Assembly: GCA_964390905.1 (NCBI GenBank)
Contig: CAYMLO010000030.1
Location: 1 to 64,000 of the forward strand
Source of the DNA: JAFGLZ01 sp964390905
GTDB taxonomy: Bacteria; Planctomycetota; Phycisphaerae; UBA1845; JAFGLZ01
Direction: 5' to 3'
Length of the DNA: 64,000 nt
The position numbers were made by a program, and so were the translations under genes. The notes below the pieces were generated by a model that worked only from the letters and a program-made list of their open reading frames with translations, made no database searches and was not told the DNA's origin. Below, one piece after another: positions 42,839 through 52,494 of the stretch. Position 1 is the first letter of the stretch. Every line of letters begins with the position of its first letter.

Positions 42839-44284
42839 TCAAGACGTCTCGTATGCCCGGCCATGGAGCGTCAGGTCCGTGGCAGAGGCGATCTCGACGG
42901 TCACGAGCCGGCCAATCAGGTCGGCGTCGCCGTCGAAGACCACGATCTGGTCGCCGCCGGTGCGGCCGACGAACTGATGCTCGCTCCGCCAGTCGGACCG
43001 ATCCGAGGCAGGCCGGCCTGGTTGCCGGGCCTTGACGGCCGCCTTGCTGTAGCCCTCGACGAGGACCTCGACGCGCTGGCCGATCATGGTCTGGTTGTGG
43101 GCGGCGGCGATCTCGGCCTGAATCGCCAGCAGCTCATGGTTGCGGCGGCGCTTGACGTCCATGGGCACGTCGTCGGGCAGGTTGCGGTCGGCCACCGTCC
43201 CGGGGCGGGGCGAATACTTGAACACGAAGATGTTCTTGTACCGCGTCCGGCGGATGAGCTCACAGCTGGCCTGGTGATCGGCCTCGGTCTCGCCGCTGAA
43301 CCCAACGATGAAGTCGCCGGCCAGCGTGATGCCGGGCACGATCCGGCGGGCCTGGTCAACCAAGGCGTTGTAGTGGTCGACCGTGTGGTCTCGCCGCATG
43401 GCCGACAGGATGCGGTCCGATCCGCTCTGGGCTGGCAGGTGCAGGTACTCGCAGACGTTGGGCAGGTCGCGCATTGCCCGCAGGATGGAGGCGTCGAAAT
43501 CGCCCGGGAAGCTGGTCACGAAACGCAACCTGCGGATGCCGGGCACGTCGTGCACCTGGACGAGCAGGTCGGGCAACCGGACGACCCGGTCGCCCATCTC
43601 GTAGGCGTAGCTGTTGATGGACTGACCGAGCAACGTGATCTCGACCACACCGGCGTCCGCGAGCCTGCGGGCTTCCTCGACGACGTGATCGGGCGGGCGC
43701 GACCGCTCCGGGCCGCGAACGAACGGCACGACGCAGTAGCTGCAGAACTTGTCGCAGCCGCGCTGAACGCGGATGTAGGCCTGCGCGGGCGATCCGGCCC
43801 GGTCCGGTCGGCGGGAGCGGTCCAGGGCTTCGAGCCCGTCGTCGCGGGCTCGCCGGGCGGCCGGCTCGCGTCGGCTCCAGTCACGGGTCACGGCCACGGC
43901 GGGCCGGTCGCCGCTCCGCGCCTGGTCGATCAGGGCCAGCAGACTGCCCAACTCGCCCGGTCCGCACAGGACGTCGACGTGCGGCGCCCGCTGGCGGATC
44001 CCCTCGGCGTCGCGCTCCGCCATACACCCGATCACGCCGATCATCATGTCCGGACGCTGTTGCTTGCAGCGATTCAGCTCGCCCAGGCGGGAATGGACCT
44101 TCTCCTCAGCCCGCTGTCGGACCGAGCACGTGTTGATCAGCACGAGGTCGGCTTCGTCCGCGGCGTCAACCGGCGTGTAGCCGGCCGCCCGAAGCTCGCC
44201 CAAGACCAACTCGCTGTCCAGGACGTTCATCTGGCAGCCGAAGGTCTCGAGGTAGACGGTTTGTCCGGATGCTGCGTTCGTCAT
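42839..44284 (-). CDS. miaB: tRNA-2-methylthio-N6-dimethylallyladenosine synthase
   Basis: Encodes 481 aa from ATG 44284. The N-terminal UPF0004 domain has its three cluster cysteines (TFGCQMN, NTCSVR, GCMAE). The radical-SAM domain has CDKFCSYC, preceded by the typical AYIRVQRG and followed by GPERSRP and LGQSINSY. A C-terminal TRAM domain is present. It methylthiolates i6A37 of tRNA using two 4Fe-4S clusters and SAM. GPERSRP (family norm: GxExSR) and the overall motif order fit MiaB better than RimO or MtaB. An Arg-rich insert near 150-180 slightly lengthens it. Confidence 0.92.
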   Translation of the reverse strand: MTNAASGQTVYLETFGCQMNVLDSELVLGELRAAGYTPVDAADEADLVLINTCSVRQRAEEKVHSRLGELNRCKQQRPDMMIGVIGCMAERDAEGIRQRAPHVDVLCGPGELGSLLALIDQARSGDRPAVAVTRDWSRREPAARRARDDGLEALDRSRRPDRAGSPAQAYIRVQRGCDKFCSYCVVPFVRGPERSRPPDHVVEEARRLADAGVVEITLLGQSINSYAYEMGDRVVRLPDLLVQVHDVPGIRRLRFVTSFPGDFDASILRAMRDLPNVCEYLHLPAQSGSDRILSAMRRDHTVDHYNALVDQARRIVPGITLAGDFIVGFSGETEADHQASCELIRRTRYKNIFVFKYSPRPGTVADRNLPDDVPMDVKRRRNHELLAIQAEIAAAHNQTMIGQRVEVLVEGYSKAAVKARQPGRPASDRSDWRSEHQFVGRTGGDQIVVFDGDADLIGRLVTVEIASATDLTLHGRAYETS

Positions 44285-44305
44285 TTTCCCAGCAATCTGT
44301 CGACC

Positions 44306-44335
44306 ACTATACGCCGGTGACAGGGACGCCGCCAA
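44306..44335 (-). promoter_or_regulatory. Promoter candidate for miaB
   Basis: On the minus strand TTGGCG (44335-44330), an 18-bp spacer, then TATAGT (44311-44306). The -10 matches five of six bases. The leader would be about 15 nt. Confidence 0.4.
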
Positions 44336-44477
44336 GCCGTCGTGTCAGGACGCCGTTGCGCGCGATGGGGGTTGCCATCGACAAGGGCCTGCAACTACAG
44401 TTGAAGGTGGGCCCGGGCGACGAGGACGGGCCCCGGGTGTTGGGGGGCGAATCATGCACCGGACGGAGGCCACCGCA

Positions 44478-47369
44478 ATGGGGACGTGTGCCAGACGCTC
44501 ATGGTGGGGCGTCGCCGGGGTGTCGCTTCTTTGGCTGGCGCGGACCGCGATCGGTGCGGCGGCGCCGGCGTTCGGCCCAGCGGAGCTCTCGTTGTGCGGC
44601 CAGGCGGCGCCGGCGCCCAGCGCGTCAGTGTGCGGGTTCACGCTGATCGCCCGCGATTCGGGGCCACAGGTCGCCTTGATGGGCCCGCCGCGAGGGATCG
44701 TGGCGAGCGTACGTCAGGGCGAAGTGATCGCCATCGCCGTGCCGGTTCAGGGACTCACCGGACCGTTCACGATTACCGCCAAGGCTGCGGCGCTGGGCCC
44801 CGACGGCGTCGAGGTCGGGCTGTCTGTTAGCGGTGAAACGGAATCCCGAGCCGTCCTCCTTGAAGGAACGACGCAACTAGAGCTAAGCAGTGTGGCGGAC
44901 GGCACGGGGCTGACTGTTCGCATGGACGTCCGCGCGAGCTTCGGCGACGCGGCAGTCCGGTGGTCGGAACTCCGTCTGAACGCGTCGGGACGCTCGTGCG
45001 ATATCCGCATCGCGCCTGCCCCCGCCAAGCGCGGCAAGGGCCCACCGCCCGTCCTGCCGACGCTGCGACCGCCGATCGAGCAGGCGCTGATCGAGTGGGA
45101 CTGGCGGATGCAGGACGGTATCGACACGGTGGGCGTCCCCACCGCCTATCCGAACGCCATCCAGCGCACGCTCGACCGCGGCGGCGATCTGATCCGCGAC
45201 CTCATCGCGACGGGCGTGCAGCTCGGGCACGCGGTCGCGCGATGGGAAGGGCTGCGCCGGGAGTGGAAGACGCTGTCATCCGCCAAATCGACCGCCCGCT
45301 CGCAATGGGAGGATCTCTGGCGACGCGTCCACGCTCTCCGCCGGCGAATCGCCCTGGGCAACCCACTCGCCGACGTCGGGCCGCTTGGGTTCATCAAGCA
45401 AGTGCCCGGGGCCTTCAGCCATCAACTCACGCAGTACTACGGCCGGTACGCCAGGCCAGGCGGCGGTGTGTTCGTTCTCGACGAGCCGGGCCGGTCGATG
45501 CGATGCCGGCAGCTCGCCGACGGTGCGTTGGCCGCAGGAAGCTACCAGCACCTGGACGTCTCCTACGAGGGCGATCGGATGCTCTTCGCCTTCTGCAAGG
45601 CCGACACCGCCCCGAAGGACTCCAAAAAAGGACACCACGGACGCTACTACCACCTGTACGAGATGGCCGCCGACGGCTCGAACCTTCGACAGCTGACCGA
45701 TGGTCCCTTCGACGACTTTGCCCCGCGCTATCTGCCGAACGGCCGGATCGTCTTCGTCTCCACGCGTCGTCTCGGTTGGCACCGGTGTGGTACTCCGGGC
45801 TGCGAGAACTACACGCTCGCCACCGCCAACGGTGACGGGTCCGACCCGCGGCCCATCTCCTATCACGAGACGCAAGAGTGGGACCCGGCCGTCCTCGACG
45901 ACGGGCGCGTCGTCTATACCCGCTGGGACTACGTCGACCGACACGCCGTCTACTACGAGCAGCTCTGGGCCGTCCGACCCGACGGCAGCCTGCCCGCCGC
46001 CTACTACGGCAACAACACGTTTAACCCCGTCGGGATCTGGGAGGCGCGTCAAGTGCCCGGGGCCGACTGCGTCATGGCGACGGCGGGCGCCCATCATGCG
46101 ATGACGGCCGGCTCGATCATCCTGGTGGACGTGGCCCGAGGCGTTGACGGCAGCGAACCGATCACGCGCCTCACGCCGGACGCGCCCTTCCCCGAGAGCG
46201 AGTCCCGCGTCGCCCCGAGGGGCTGGTATGCGCCGGCAGGAATCGTCAAGCCGCCGCCCGTCCCTCCAGAGGCAAAGCGATGGCCCGGGCACTGCTACCG
46301 GACGCCGCATCCGTTGTCAGAGACGTACTTCCTGGCCGCCTACAGCTTCGACGCCCTCATCGGCGAGCCGTCGGCGAATCCGGCCAACATGTTCGGCATC
46401 TACCTGGTCGACCGCTTCGGCAACAAGGAACTGCTGTACCGCGACCTGAACATCGCCAGTCTCTGGCCGGCGCCGCTCCGGCCGCGCCGACGGCCGCCCG
46501 TCATCGCGTCGGATCCGAAACCGACCCCGCCAAAGACCGGCACGTTCTTCCTCCAGAACGTGTACGACAGCCAACCGCCCTTGCCTGCCGGCACGGTCAA
46601 ACGGCTGCGGATCGTGCAGGTGCTGCCCAAGTCCACGCCGGGCGCGAACCGCCCGACCGTCGGCCTGCCCAACGCGTCTCCGGGCAAGCAGGTGCTGGGG
46701 ACGGTGCCCGTCGACGCGGACGGGTCGGCCTACTTCCGCGCCCCGGCGAGGATCCCGCTGTCGTTCCAGGCGCTGGACGATCGCGGGCAGGCGGTGCAGG
46801 TCATGCGGAGCCTCACGTACCTCCAACCGGGGGAGAACGCCGGGTGCGTCGGGTGCCACGAGCCGCGGACCATTACCCCGACGCAGCGCACCATCGCCCG
46901 GGCCCTGTCCCGGCCGCCCTCGACGATCACGCCCGGGCCGGATGGCTCGAGGCCGTTGAGCTATCCGATCCTCGTCCAGCCCGTGCTCGACCGGCACTGC
47001 GTCAAATGCCACAACAAGGACAAGCCGGACGGTGGCGTGGTCCTCACCGGCGGACCGCAGAGGCGCTACACCGTCTCTTACAACGCGCTCGCCCCGCGAG
47101 TGTCTTATGCCGCGTGGGGGGGCCGGAAGGGCGACTTCCGCAAAATCAACAGCGAGCCGATCAGCACACCCGGGCACTTCGGCGCGAAGGGTTCGAGCCT
47201 GATGAAGCTCCTGCTCGAGGGCCACCAAAAGGTCGCCCTCAACGCCGAAGAGATGGACCGCCTCGTCACCTGGATGGACGCCAACGCCCTGTTCTACGGC
47301 ACGTTCGACCCCGCCGACCAGGCCCGCCAACAACGCGGCGGCCGGATCAAGGGCCCCAAGCTTCAGTGA
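44478..47369 (+). CDS. HzsA-like secreted dihaem protein with TolB-type propeller
   Basis: Encodes 963 aa from ATG 44478 with GGAGG 8 nt upstream (ATG 44454 also possible). A signal peptide is followed by a beta-domain of about 170 aa, a helical segment, a TolB-like propeller (DGSNLRQLTDGPFDDFAPRY, DGRVVYTRWDYVDR) and a region matching the hydrazine-synthase-alpha middle domain (FFLQNVYDS ... VKRLRIVQVLP ... GSAYFRAPA). Two c-type haem sites close it: CVGCH (790-794) and CVKCH (841-845). Planctomycetota outside anammox lineages commonly encode such HzsA-related proteins, and no HzsB/C or hydrazine dehydrogenase is nearby. Periplasmic redox or carbohydrate-linked role; not evidence of anammox. 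Confidence 0.78.
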   Translation: MGTCARRSWWGVAGVSLLWLARTAIGAAAPAFGPAELSLCGQAAPAPSASVCGFTLIARDSGPQVALMGPPRGIVASVRQGEVIAIAVPVQGLTGPFTITAKAAALGPDGVEVGLSVSGETESRAVLLEGTTQLELSSVADGTGLTVRMDVRASFGDAAVRWSELRLNASGRSCDIRIAPAPAKRGKGPPPVLPTLRPPIEQALIEWDWRMQDGIDTVGVPTAYPNAIQRTLDRGGDLIRDLIATGVQLGHAVARWEGLRREWKTLSSAKSTARSQWEDLWRRVHALRRRIALGNPLADVGPLGFIKQVPGAFSHQLTQYYGRYARPGGGVFVLDEPGRSMRCRQLADGALAAGSYQHLDVSYEGDRMLFAFCKADTAPKDSKKGHHGRYYHLYEMAADGSNLRQLTDGPFDDFAPRYLPNGRIVFVSTRRLGWHRCGTPGCENYTLATANGDGSDPRPISYHETQEWDPAVLDDGRVVYTRWDYVDRHAVYYEQLWAVRPDGSLPAAYYGNNTFNPVGIWEARQVPGADCVMATAGAHHAMTAGSIILVDVARGVDGSEPITRLTPDAPFPESESRVAPRGWYAPAGIVKPPPVPPEAKRWPGHCYRTPHPLSETYFLAAYSFDALIGEPSANPANMFGIYLVDRFGNKELLYRDLNIASLWPAPLRPRRRPPVIASDPKPTPPKTGTFFLQNVYDSQPPLPAGTVKRLRIVQVLPKSTPGANRPTVGLPNASPGKQVLGTVPVDADGSAYFRAPARIPLSFQALDDRGQAVQVMRSLTYLQPGENAGCVGCHEPRTITPTQRTIARALSRPPSTITPGPDGSRPLSYPILVQPVLDRHCVKCHNKDKPDGGVVLTGGPQRRYTVSYNALAPRVSYAAWGGRKGDFRKINSEPISTPGHFGAKGSSLMKLLLEGHQKVALNAEEMDRLVTWMDANALFYGTFDPADQARQQRGGRIKGPKLQ

Positions 47370-47436
47370 GCGGCGTCAAGCGGCTACACTCCAAGTACAA
47401 CCGGCGCGACTACGCACGATCCCGCGGTCCACCGAC

Positions 47437-48123
47437 CTACTTAAGCGGGCGCAGCTTGATGTTCTTGAACCAGCACGGATGACCGTGGTCTTGCAGGCCG
47501 ATGTAGCCCTTGCGGGGGTGATCCTTCCATGCGGTCGGGAACTTGTGCCGCGACCCGTCGGGTCGCCGGAGAGGCTTGGTCCATTCGTCGAGATCCATCC
47601 GTGCGACCTTCTCGCCGTTCAGCTCGACCTCGATGATGTTCTTGTTGCACGTGATGACGACGTGATTCCACTGGCCGACGGGCTTGGCCATCTGCTTGGT
47701 CGGCTTGACCAGATCGTAGATGGCACCCGTGTCGTGGAAGCCTGCGGTCTTGGTGTCGTCGATGCCGATCTCGAACCCGTTATAGCCGATGCTGTACCGC
47801 CCGCGGCGCTTGAGCGGGAACGTCCGCACGAAAATGCCGCTGTTGCACCCCTTGCTGATCTTGAAATCCAGCGAGAGGACGAAGTCGCCCCATTGCTTCT
47901 CGTGGACCATCATGTACCCGCCGCACTTGTGCGGGTTGATGGCTCCGTCCTGGACGGGCGTCTTGCTCTTCCGCTTGCTGCTGGTCATCCATCCGTTCAA
48001 CGTCTTGCCGTCGAACAGCAGGATCCAGCCGTCCTTCTTCTCCTTTGCGGTCAGTTCGTTGTCAGCCGCCCAGGCCGGACAGGCCAGCGCTGCCACGAGA
48101 ACACAACCAGTTGCGTACTTCAT
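47437..48123 (-). CDS. Secreted DUF1080 (3-keto-disaccharide hydrolase-like) protein
   Basis: Encodes 228 aa from ATG 48123 with a signal peptide (YATGCVLVAALACPAWAAD). The DUF1080 pattern is clear: GWILLFDGKTLNGWM, CGGYMMVHEKQWGDFVLSLDF, GCNSGIFVRTFP, GQWNHVVITCNKNIIEVELNG, GYIGLQDHGHPCWFKNIKLRP. The fold is a concanavalin-like jelly roll; characterised members hydrolyse 3-keto-glycosides. It follows a sulfatase gene by 155 bp on the same strand, consistent with glycan breakdown. Confidence 0.88.
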   Translation of the reverse strand: MKYATGCVLVAALACPAWAADNELTAKEKKDGWILLFDGKTLNGWMTSSKRKSKTPVQDGAINPHKCGGYMMVHEKQWGDFVLSLDFKISKGCNSGIFVRTFPLKRRGRYSIGYNGFEIGIDDTKTAGFHDTGAIYDLVKPTKQMAKPVGQWNHVVITCNKNIIEVELNGEKVARMDLDEWTKPLRRPDGSRHKFPTAWKDHPRKGYIGLQDHGHPCWFKNIKLRPLK

Positions 48124-48278
48124 CTCACATCGCCTCCGTCGTGACGTTCACGGGGAACGCCGCGATCGCTCGAGTCTCGACATCCATCCTTGCTCCGGTC
48201 GGTGACGGTCTTCCACGCGTCTTTGTCGCTGGGCGATTCTATCGTCAAGCCGAACCGTGGGCCAGCGGCCGACACAGA

Positions 48279-49667
48279 CTAACCGTCGTTCGGACGCTGC
48301 CAGGGAACGACGCGGGCCTTGCCGATGTGCTTCATCAAGGCCTCGTGGAGCACGCGGTACTGCTTGTGCTCGGCTCCCAGGGGACGCTTCTCGTCGGGAT
48401 CGTCCGTCAGGTTGTAGAGACGCAGCGGCTCGGACGCGGTGTTCTGGAGCAGTTTCCAGTCGCCCTGTCGCGCCGCGTAGTACGGCTTGCGCTGGTATCG
48501 CCTGCCCCCTTCGAGGCGGACCCAGAACAGGAAGCGCTTCTCATCGGGCTGAGGCCTGCCCAGGAGCGTCGGCAGGCAACTCAGCCCGTCGATCTCGTGA
48601 TCGAACCCGGCCCCGGCGGCCTGGCAAACGGCGGGGAACAGGTCCATCGTCATCGCAACCCGGTCGCTCCGTGAACCGGGCCGGATCCGACCGGGCCAGA
48701 CCGCGCACATCGGTACGCGGATGCCCCCCTCCAGCATGTCCTGCTTGCCGCCGTTCAGAGGTCCGTTGGTGCCGCCGTGTGGGAGCGACCCGCCGTTGTC
48801 GGAGGTGAAGATGATCAGCGTGTTGTCGCTCAGACCGTTCGCCTTCAGCGCGGCGAGGACCTTGCCGATGCCATCGTCCAGATGCTCGACCAACGCGACC
48901 AGCTTGGCGCGCTTGTCGCTGAGGCCCGGCTCGCGCTGCTTGACGCGATCCAGCCACGCCTTCGGCGGCTGGATCGGCGAGTGCGGCGCGTTGTAGGCCA
49001 GGTACAGGAAGAATGGCTGCTTGGATTTGGCCCGCTGGCCCATGTAGTCGACGGCCCACTGCGTGAACAGGTCGGTGGCGTGGCCCTTGGGGTCGATCTC
49101 GCGGTCGTCGCGCCGCATGTAGTTGATGCCGTGGCGGCGATGCGTGTAGTAGTCGTCCATCATGTCGCCGAGGAAGCCGCAGAAGTGATCGAAGCCGCGC
49201 TCGTTCGGCGTGTTGGGCGTCTCCAGACCCAGGTGCCACTTGCCGACGATGGCGGTGTGGTACCCGGCACGCTTGAGAACCGTCGGCACCAAGACCGCCC
49301 CAGAGGACAGGTGCCCGAAGTTCTGATGCGGCTTCGTACGAATCACGCCGGGCACGCCGACCAGATCCGGATACCGCCCCGTCAACACGGACGCCCGCGT
49401 CGGCGAGCAGACGGGGCAGTTGGCATAGAAACGGTCGAACCGCATGCCTGACGCAACGAGACGATCGAGATTTGGCGTCTCCAAGTCCTTCGCGCCATAG
49501 CAGGACAGATCGCCGTACCCCAGATCGTCGACGAGGATGAGCAGGATGTTGGGCTTGGTGCCCCGCCCCGCCGATCGGGCGACCGCTCCTTGCGGCATGG
49601 CGAGCGCTGCGGCGCCCGCGCCCACTGATCTCAGCACATCCCGTCTTGTGTGGGTCGTTTCGTTCAT
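48279..49667 (-). CDS. Type I sulfatase, Tat-exported
   Basis: Encodes 462 aa from ATG 49667; a TTG at 49685 is less likely as it lacks a ribosome site. A twin-arginine signal (HTRRDVLRSVGAGAAAL) precedes VDDLGYGDLSCYG and the formylglycine motif CSPTR (C87) with ASVLTGR; GKWHLG and FTSDNGGSLPHGG are also present. It is of the arylsulfatase A type. It lies 31 bp after an NRAMP-like transporter and upstream of DUF1080, forming a probable operon. Acts in the periplasm; the sulfated substrate is unknown. Confidence 0.9.
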   Translation of the reverse strand: MNETTHTRRDVLRSVGAGAAALAMPQGAVARSAGRGTKPNILLILVDDLGYGDLSCYGAKDLETPNLDRLVASGMRFDRFYANCPVCSPTRASVLTGRYPDLVGVPGVIRTKPHQNFGHLSSGAVLVPTVLKRAGYHTAIVGKWHLGLETPNTPNERGFDHFCGFLGDMMDDYYTHRRHGINYMRRDDREIDPKGHATDLFTQWAVDYMGQRAKSKQPFFLYLAYNAPHSPIQPPKAWLDRVKQREPGLSDKRAKLVALVEHLDDGIGKVLAALKANGLSDNTLIIFTSDNGGSLPHGGTNGPLNGGKQDMLEGGIRVPMCAVWPGRIRPGSRSDRVAMTMDLFPAVCQAAGAGFDHEIDGLSCLPTLLGRPQPDEKRFLFWVRLEGGRRYQRKPYYAARQGDWKLLQNTASEPLRLYNLTDDPDEKRPLGAEHKQYRVLHEALMKHIGKARVVPWQRPNDG

Positions 49668-49698
49668 GTCCTGATTCGTCCTCAACGGCGTCGGTGAC

Positions 49699-51009
49699 TC
49701 ACCCGAGCCCGACGAGCTCGGCCAGTCTCGGCCTGATCTTCACGAACATCATCACGGCGATGCCAAGAAGCACGATCGCGCCGAACAGGACGAACCCCTT
49801 GGCCCAGCTCGGCAGCGCCCGCCCGCCCGTTGCGCGCTTGTCGAACAGCACGACGACCATGGCGATCACCCCGAGCGGGACGGCCAGCATGGTCGAGGCC
49901 TGCCCGACGGCGATGGCCTTGACCTTCCTATCGGCGATGACCTGTGAGACGTCGCCCGTCTGAGGTCCGACGGCGGACGCCGTGGGAGAAGGTTTGACGC
50001 GGGTGATGGCGATGGCCGTCGTCATACCGATCAGCAGGACGAGTGTCGCAAAGCACTTGGTCGGCAGCGAATCCAGCCGACCGCCGAACCCCAAACCGTC
50101 GTTGAGCAAGACCCCGCCGATCAGCGAGTTCGTGATGAAGCTGGAGAAGGCCGCCGAGAAGAAGCCGAGGCTAAAGACGATCTTCGCGTACGGCCCGAAG
50201 ACGCCTTCGAGCTGCGACGCCATCGCCGTGGCGCTCTCGACCGTCTTGCTGGGATACAGCACCGCGGCGGCCGTCATCATGATGGCCATTCCGATCAGCG
50301 TGTACATGATCGACGCCAACACGGTGTCGGCGGTCGCGCGGGTCAGGTCCTCGCGCCCCCATCCCTTCGCCTTGACCAGGTAGGATTGGAAGAACGCGAC
50401 GACGATGACGAACGTCGTGGCCACCAGCCCACCGAGCGTGACCCAGTCGACGCCCTGGGGGATCGACGGGATGCAGACCCCCTTCAGGGCGGCCCCGAGG
50501 TCCGGGCCGACCCAGACCAGGTTGACCAGGAACGCGGTCGCCATGAAGACCAGGAAGAAGACCATGACTTTCTCGATGGCGCGGTAGATGCTCTTGAAGG
50601 CGAACAGGAACACGATGGCGGCGGCGGTGAACCCGATCGGCCAGACGATCTGGGGAACGCCGCCAAACAACGTGTTCATCCCGGCCGTCACGCCCAGGCA
50701 GTTGCCGAACTGGAACGTCGCGTCGACCGAGAAGAGCGAGACGCCGCACAACACCGCATACCATCGTCCGAGCCGCTTGGCGGTCAGGCCGAGGAAAGTA
50801 TCGTCGGCGTAGATGCCGAACCGCATGAACAGCGCGATGAAGCCGGCCATCAACGCGCCCGACGCCAGCGCCAGCCAGAGCATCGCGTACCCGTACAGCG
50901 ACCCGGTCTTGGACATCAGCGTGACGCTGCCCGGCCCGATGATGCAGGCGCCGACGATGAAGGCCGGCCCGATCCGACCCAACAGGCTTCGGGACTTCGT
51001 GTCCGTCAT
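49699..51009 (-). CDS. NRAMP-like transporter with non-canonical metal-site motifs
   Basis: Encodes 436 aa from ATG 51009 with eleven or so transmembrane helices. The fold of the NRAMP family is apparent (IGPAFIVGACIIGPGSVT at TM1; FFSAAFSSFITNSLIGGVLL at TM7-8). The TM1 DPGN motif is replaced by GPGS (25-28), and the TM6 MPH motif by a hydrophobic TTFVIVVAFFQ stretch. Both positions ligate Mn2+/Fe2+ in classical members, so this protein probably carries another cation or solute. It is first in a run with a sulfatase and DUF1080, and divergent from DUF6786. Inner membrane. Confidence 0.75.
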   Translation of the reverse strand: MTDTKSRSLLGRIGPAFIVGACIIGPGSVTLMSKTGSLYGYAMLWLALASGALMAGFIALFMRFGIYADDTFLGLTAKRLGRWYAVLCGVSLFSVDATFQFGNCLGVTAGMNTLFGGVPQIVWPIGFTAAAIVFLFAFKSIYRAIEKVMVFFLVFMATAFLVNLVWVGPDLGAALKGVCIPSIPQGVDWVTLGGLVATTFVIVVAFFQSYLVKAKGWGREDLTRATADTVLASIMYTLIGMAIMMTAAAVLYPSKTVESATAMASQLEGVFGPYAKIVFSLGFFSAAFSSFITNSLIGGVLLNDGLGFGGRLDSLPTKCFATLVLLIGMTTAIAITRVKPSPTASAVGPQTGDVSQVIADRKVKAIAVGQASTMLAVPLGVIAMVVVLFDKRATGGRALPSWAKGFVLFGAIVLLGIAVMMFVKIRPRLAELVGLG

Positions 51010-51127
51010 GGCAACCACTCGTCAAACGGCGTGTGCATCAGTCACCGTCCGCGCCGCGTCGGCGTGATGCCCGCCCCTCCTTAAGCGGTACCGGGCGTTG
51101 GGTCAAGCGGGGGCTGCCCGAGCGCGC

Positions 51128-51156
51128 TTGTCAGCGTCGACCGGCCACGCTATACG
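51128..51156 (+). promoter_or_regulatory. Promoter candidate for the DUF6786 gene
   Basis: TTGTCA (51128-51133), a 17-bp spacer, then TATACG (51151-51156). Initiation near 51163 gives a leader of about 67 nt before ATG 51230. Confidence 0.42.
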
Positions 51157-51229
51157 TTGGCGCCATCGCGCCATCTGTTGAGATGGCGACGTGGGGGCTG
51201 CAGCGACGTATCGAGAAGGAGACAGAGCG

Positions 51230-52459
51230 ATGAGACGTGTGACGGCGATCCTGGCAATGGTCCCACTGGCAGTGCTGATGACGGCCTGCACCACGACACA
51301 GAAGCCGGCGTTGTTCGGCGACGACCTGGCGTTCCTCCAGAAACACATCGACGTGATCGTGCTGTCCGACGCGGCCGGCAGCGCCCAGCTGGCGATCGCG
51401 CCCTGCTACCAGGCGCGGGTCATGACCAGCACGGCGGACGGCGCGAACGGGGTGAGTTTCGGCTGGATCAACCGCGAGCTGATCGCGTCCGGCAAGATCC
51501 TGCCGCACATCAACTCGTACGGGGGCGAGGATCGCTTCTGGATCGGCCCGGAGGGAGGGCAGTTCTCCATCTTCTTTGCGAAGGGTACGCCGTTCGATCT
51601 GAAGCACTGGCAGACGCCGGCCCTCATCGACACCGAGGCGTTGGACGTCGTGTCCAAGAGCCAGGACCGCGCCGCCTTCCGCCGGCGGGCCCGTCTGGTC
51701 AACTACTCGGGTACCGAGTTCGACTTCCAGATCGACCGGACGATCCGGCTCCTCACGCCGGACCAGGCCGCCCGGGCATTGGGCGTCTCACTGCCGAAGT
51801 CCACGAAGATGGTGGTCTACGAGTCCGACAACAAGATGACCAACAAAGGACCGCGGGCGTGGAAGAAGGAGACCGGCCTGCTGTCGATCTGGATCCTGGG
51901 CATCTACAACCCGTCTCCGGAGACGACGGTCGTCGTGCCCTTCAAGCCCGGTCCCGAAAACAAGCTAGGGCCGAAGGTCAACGACGCCTACTTCGGCAAG
52001 GTGCCCGCCGACCGGCTGATCGTCAAGGACGACGTGTTGTTCTTCCGCGGCGATGGCCAATGTCGCAGCAAGATCGGCGTGGGGCCCAAACGGGCCAAGC
52101 CCATCCTCGGCAGCTACGACGCCGTCAACGGGGTTCTGACGCTCGTCCAGTACACCAAGCCAAAGGGCGCGACCGACTACGTCAATTCCATGTGGGAACT
52201 CCAGAAGCACCCGTACGCGGGCGACGTGGTCAATTCCTACAACGACGGCCCGCCAGAGCCGGGCAAGAAACCGCTCGGCCCCTTCTACGAACTGGAGTCG
52301 TCCTCGCCGGCCGCCGCCCTCGCGCCGAACGCATCGATCTCCCACGTTCACCGAACGTTCCATCTGCAGGGATCGGAGCAAGACCTGGATGCGGTGGCCC
52401 GGGCGGCGCTGGGCGTGGGGTTGGACCAGATCAAGGCGGCGTTCGGACCCAAGGAGTAA
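51230..52459 (+). CDS. DUF6786 family lipoprotein
   Basis: Encodes 409 aa from ATG 51230 with AAGGAG 9 nt upstream. The signal peptide ends in a lipobox (LMTAC). Family features: FLQKHIDVIVLSDAAGSAQ, YQARVMTSTADGANG, SFGWINRELI, GGEDRFWIGPEGGQFSIFF, FYELESSSPAAAL and SHVHRTFHL. The fold resembles galactose-mutarotase-type beta-sandwich proteins, and a sugar-related role is plausible but not established. Membrane-anchored, probably periplasmic. Confidence 0.8.
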   Translation: MRRVTAILAMVPLAVLMTACTTTQKPALFGDDLAFLQKHIDVIVLSDAAGSAQLAIAPCYQARVMTSTADGANGVSFGWINRELIASGKILPHINSYGGEDRFWIGPEGGQFSIFFAKGTPFDLKHWQTPALIDTEALDVVSKSQDRAAFRRRARLVNYSGTEFDFQIDRTIRLLTPDQAARALGVSLPKSTKMVVYESDNKMTNKGPRAWKKETGLLSIWILGIYNPSPETTVVVPFKPGPENKLGPKVNDAYFGKVPADRLIVKDDVLFFRGDGQCRSKIGVGPKRAKPILGSYDAVNGVLTLVQYTKPKGATDYVNSMWELQKHPYAGDVVNSYNDGPPEPGKKPLGPFYELESSSPAAALAPNASISHVHRTFHLQGSEQDLDAVARAALGVGLDQIKAAFGPKE

Positions 52460-52494
52460 CGCCCGCTGCCTGGTGCGTGTTTGGTGTGCTTGGG

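Noticed and set aside
42817..42842. Minus-strand TTGACG ... TATAAT next to the miaB stop
   Set aside because: The spacer is only 14 bp and it points into a convergent gap with no gene to drive.
42863..44320. 485-codon plus-strand frame opposite miaB
   Set aside because: miaB on the minus strand is complete with all cluster cysteines; the plus frame is a shadow.
44478..47369. Evidence of anammox metabolism
   Set aside because: Only an alpha-like subunit is present, in a glycan-degradation context, and related proteins are common in non-anammox Planctomycetota.
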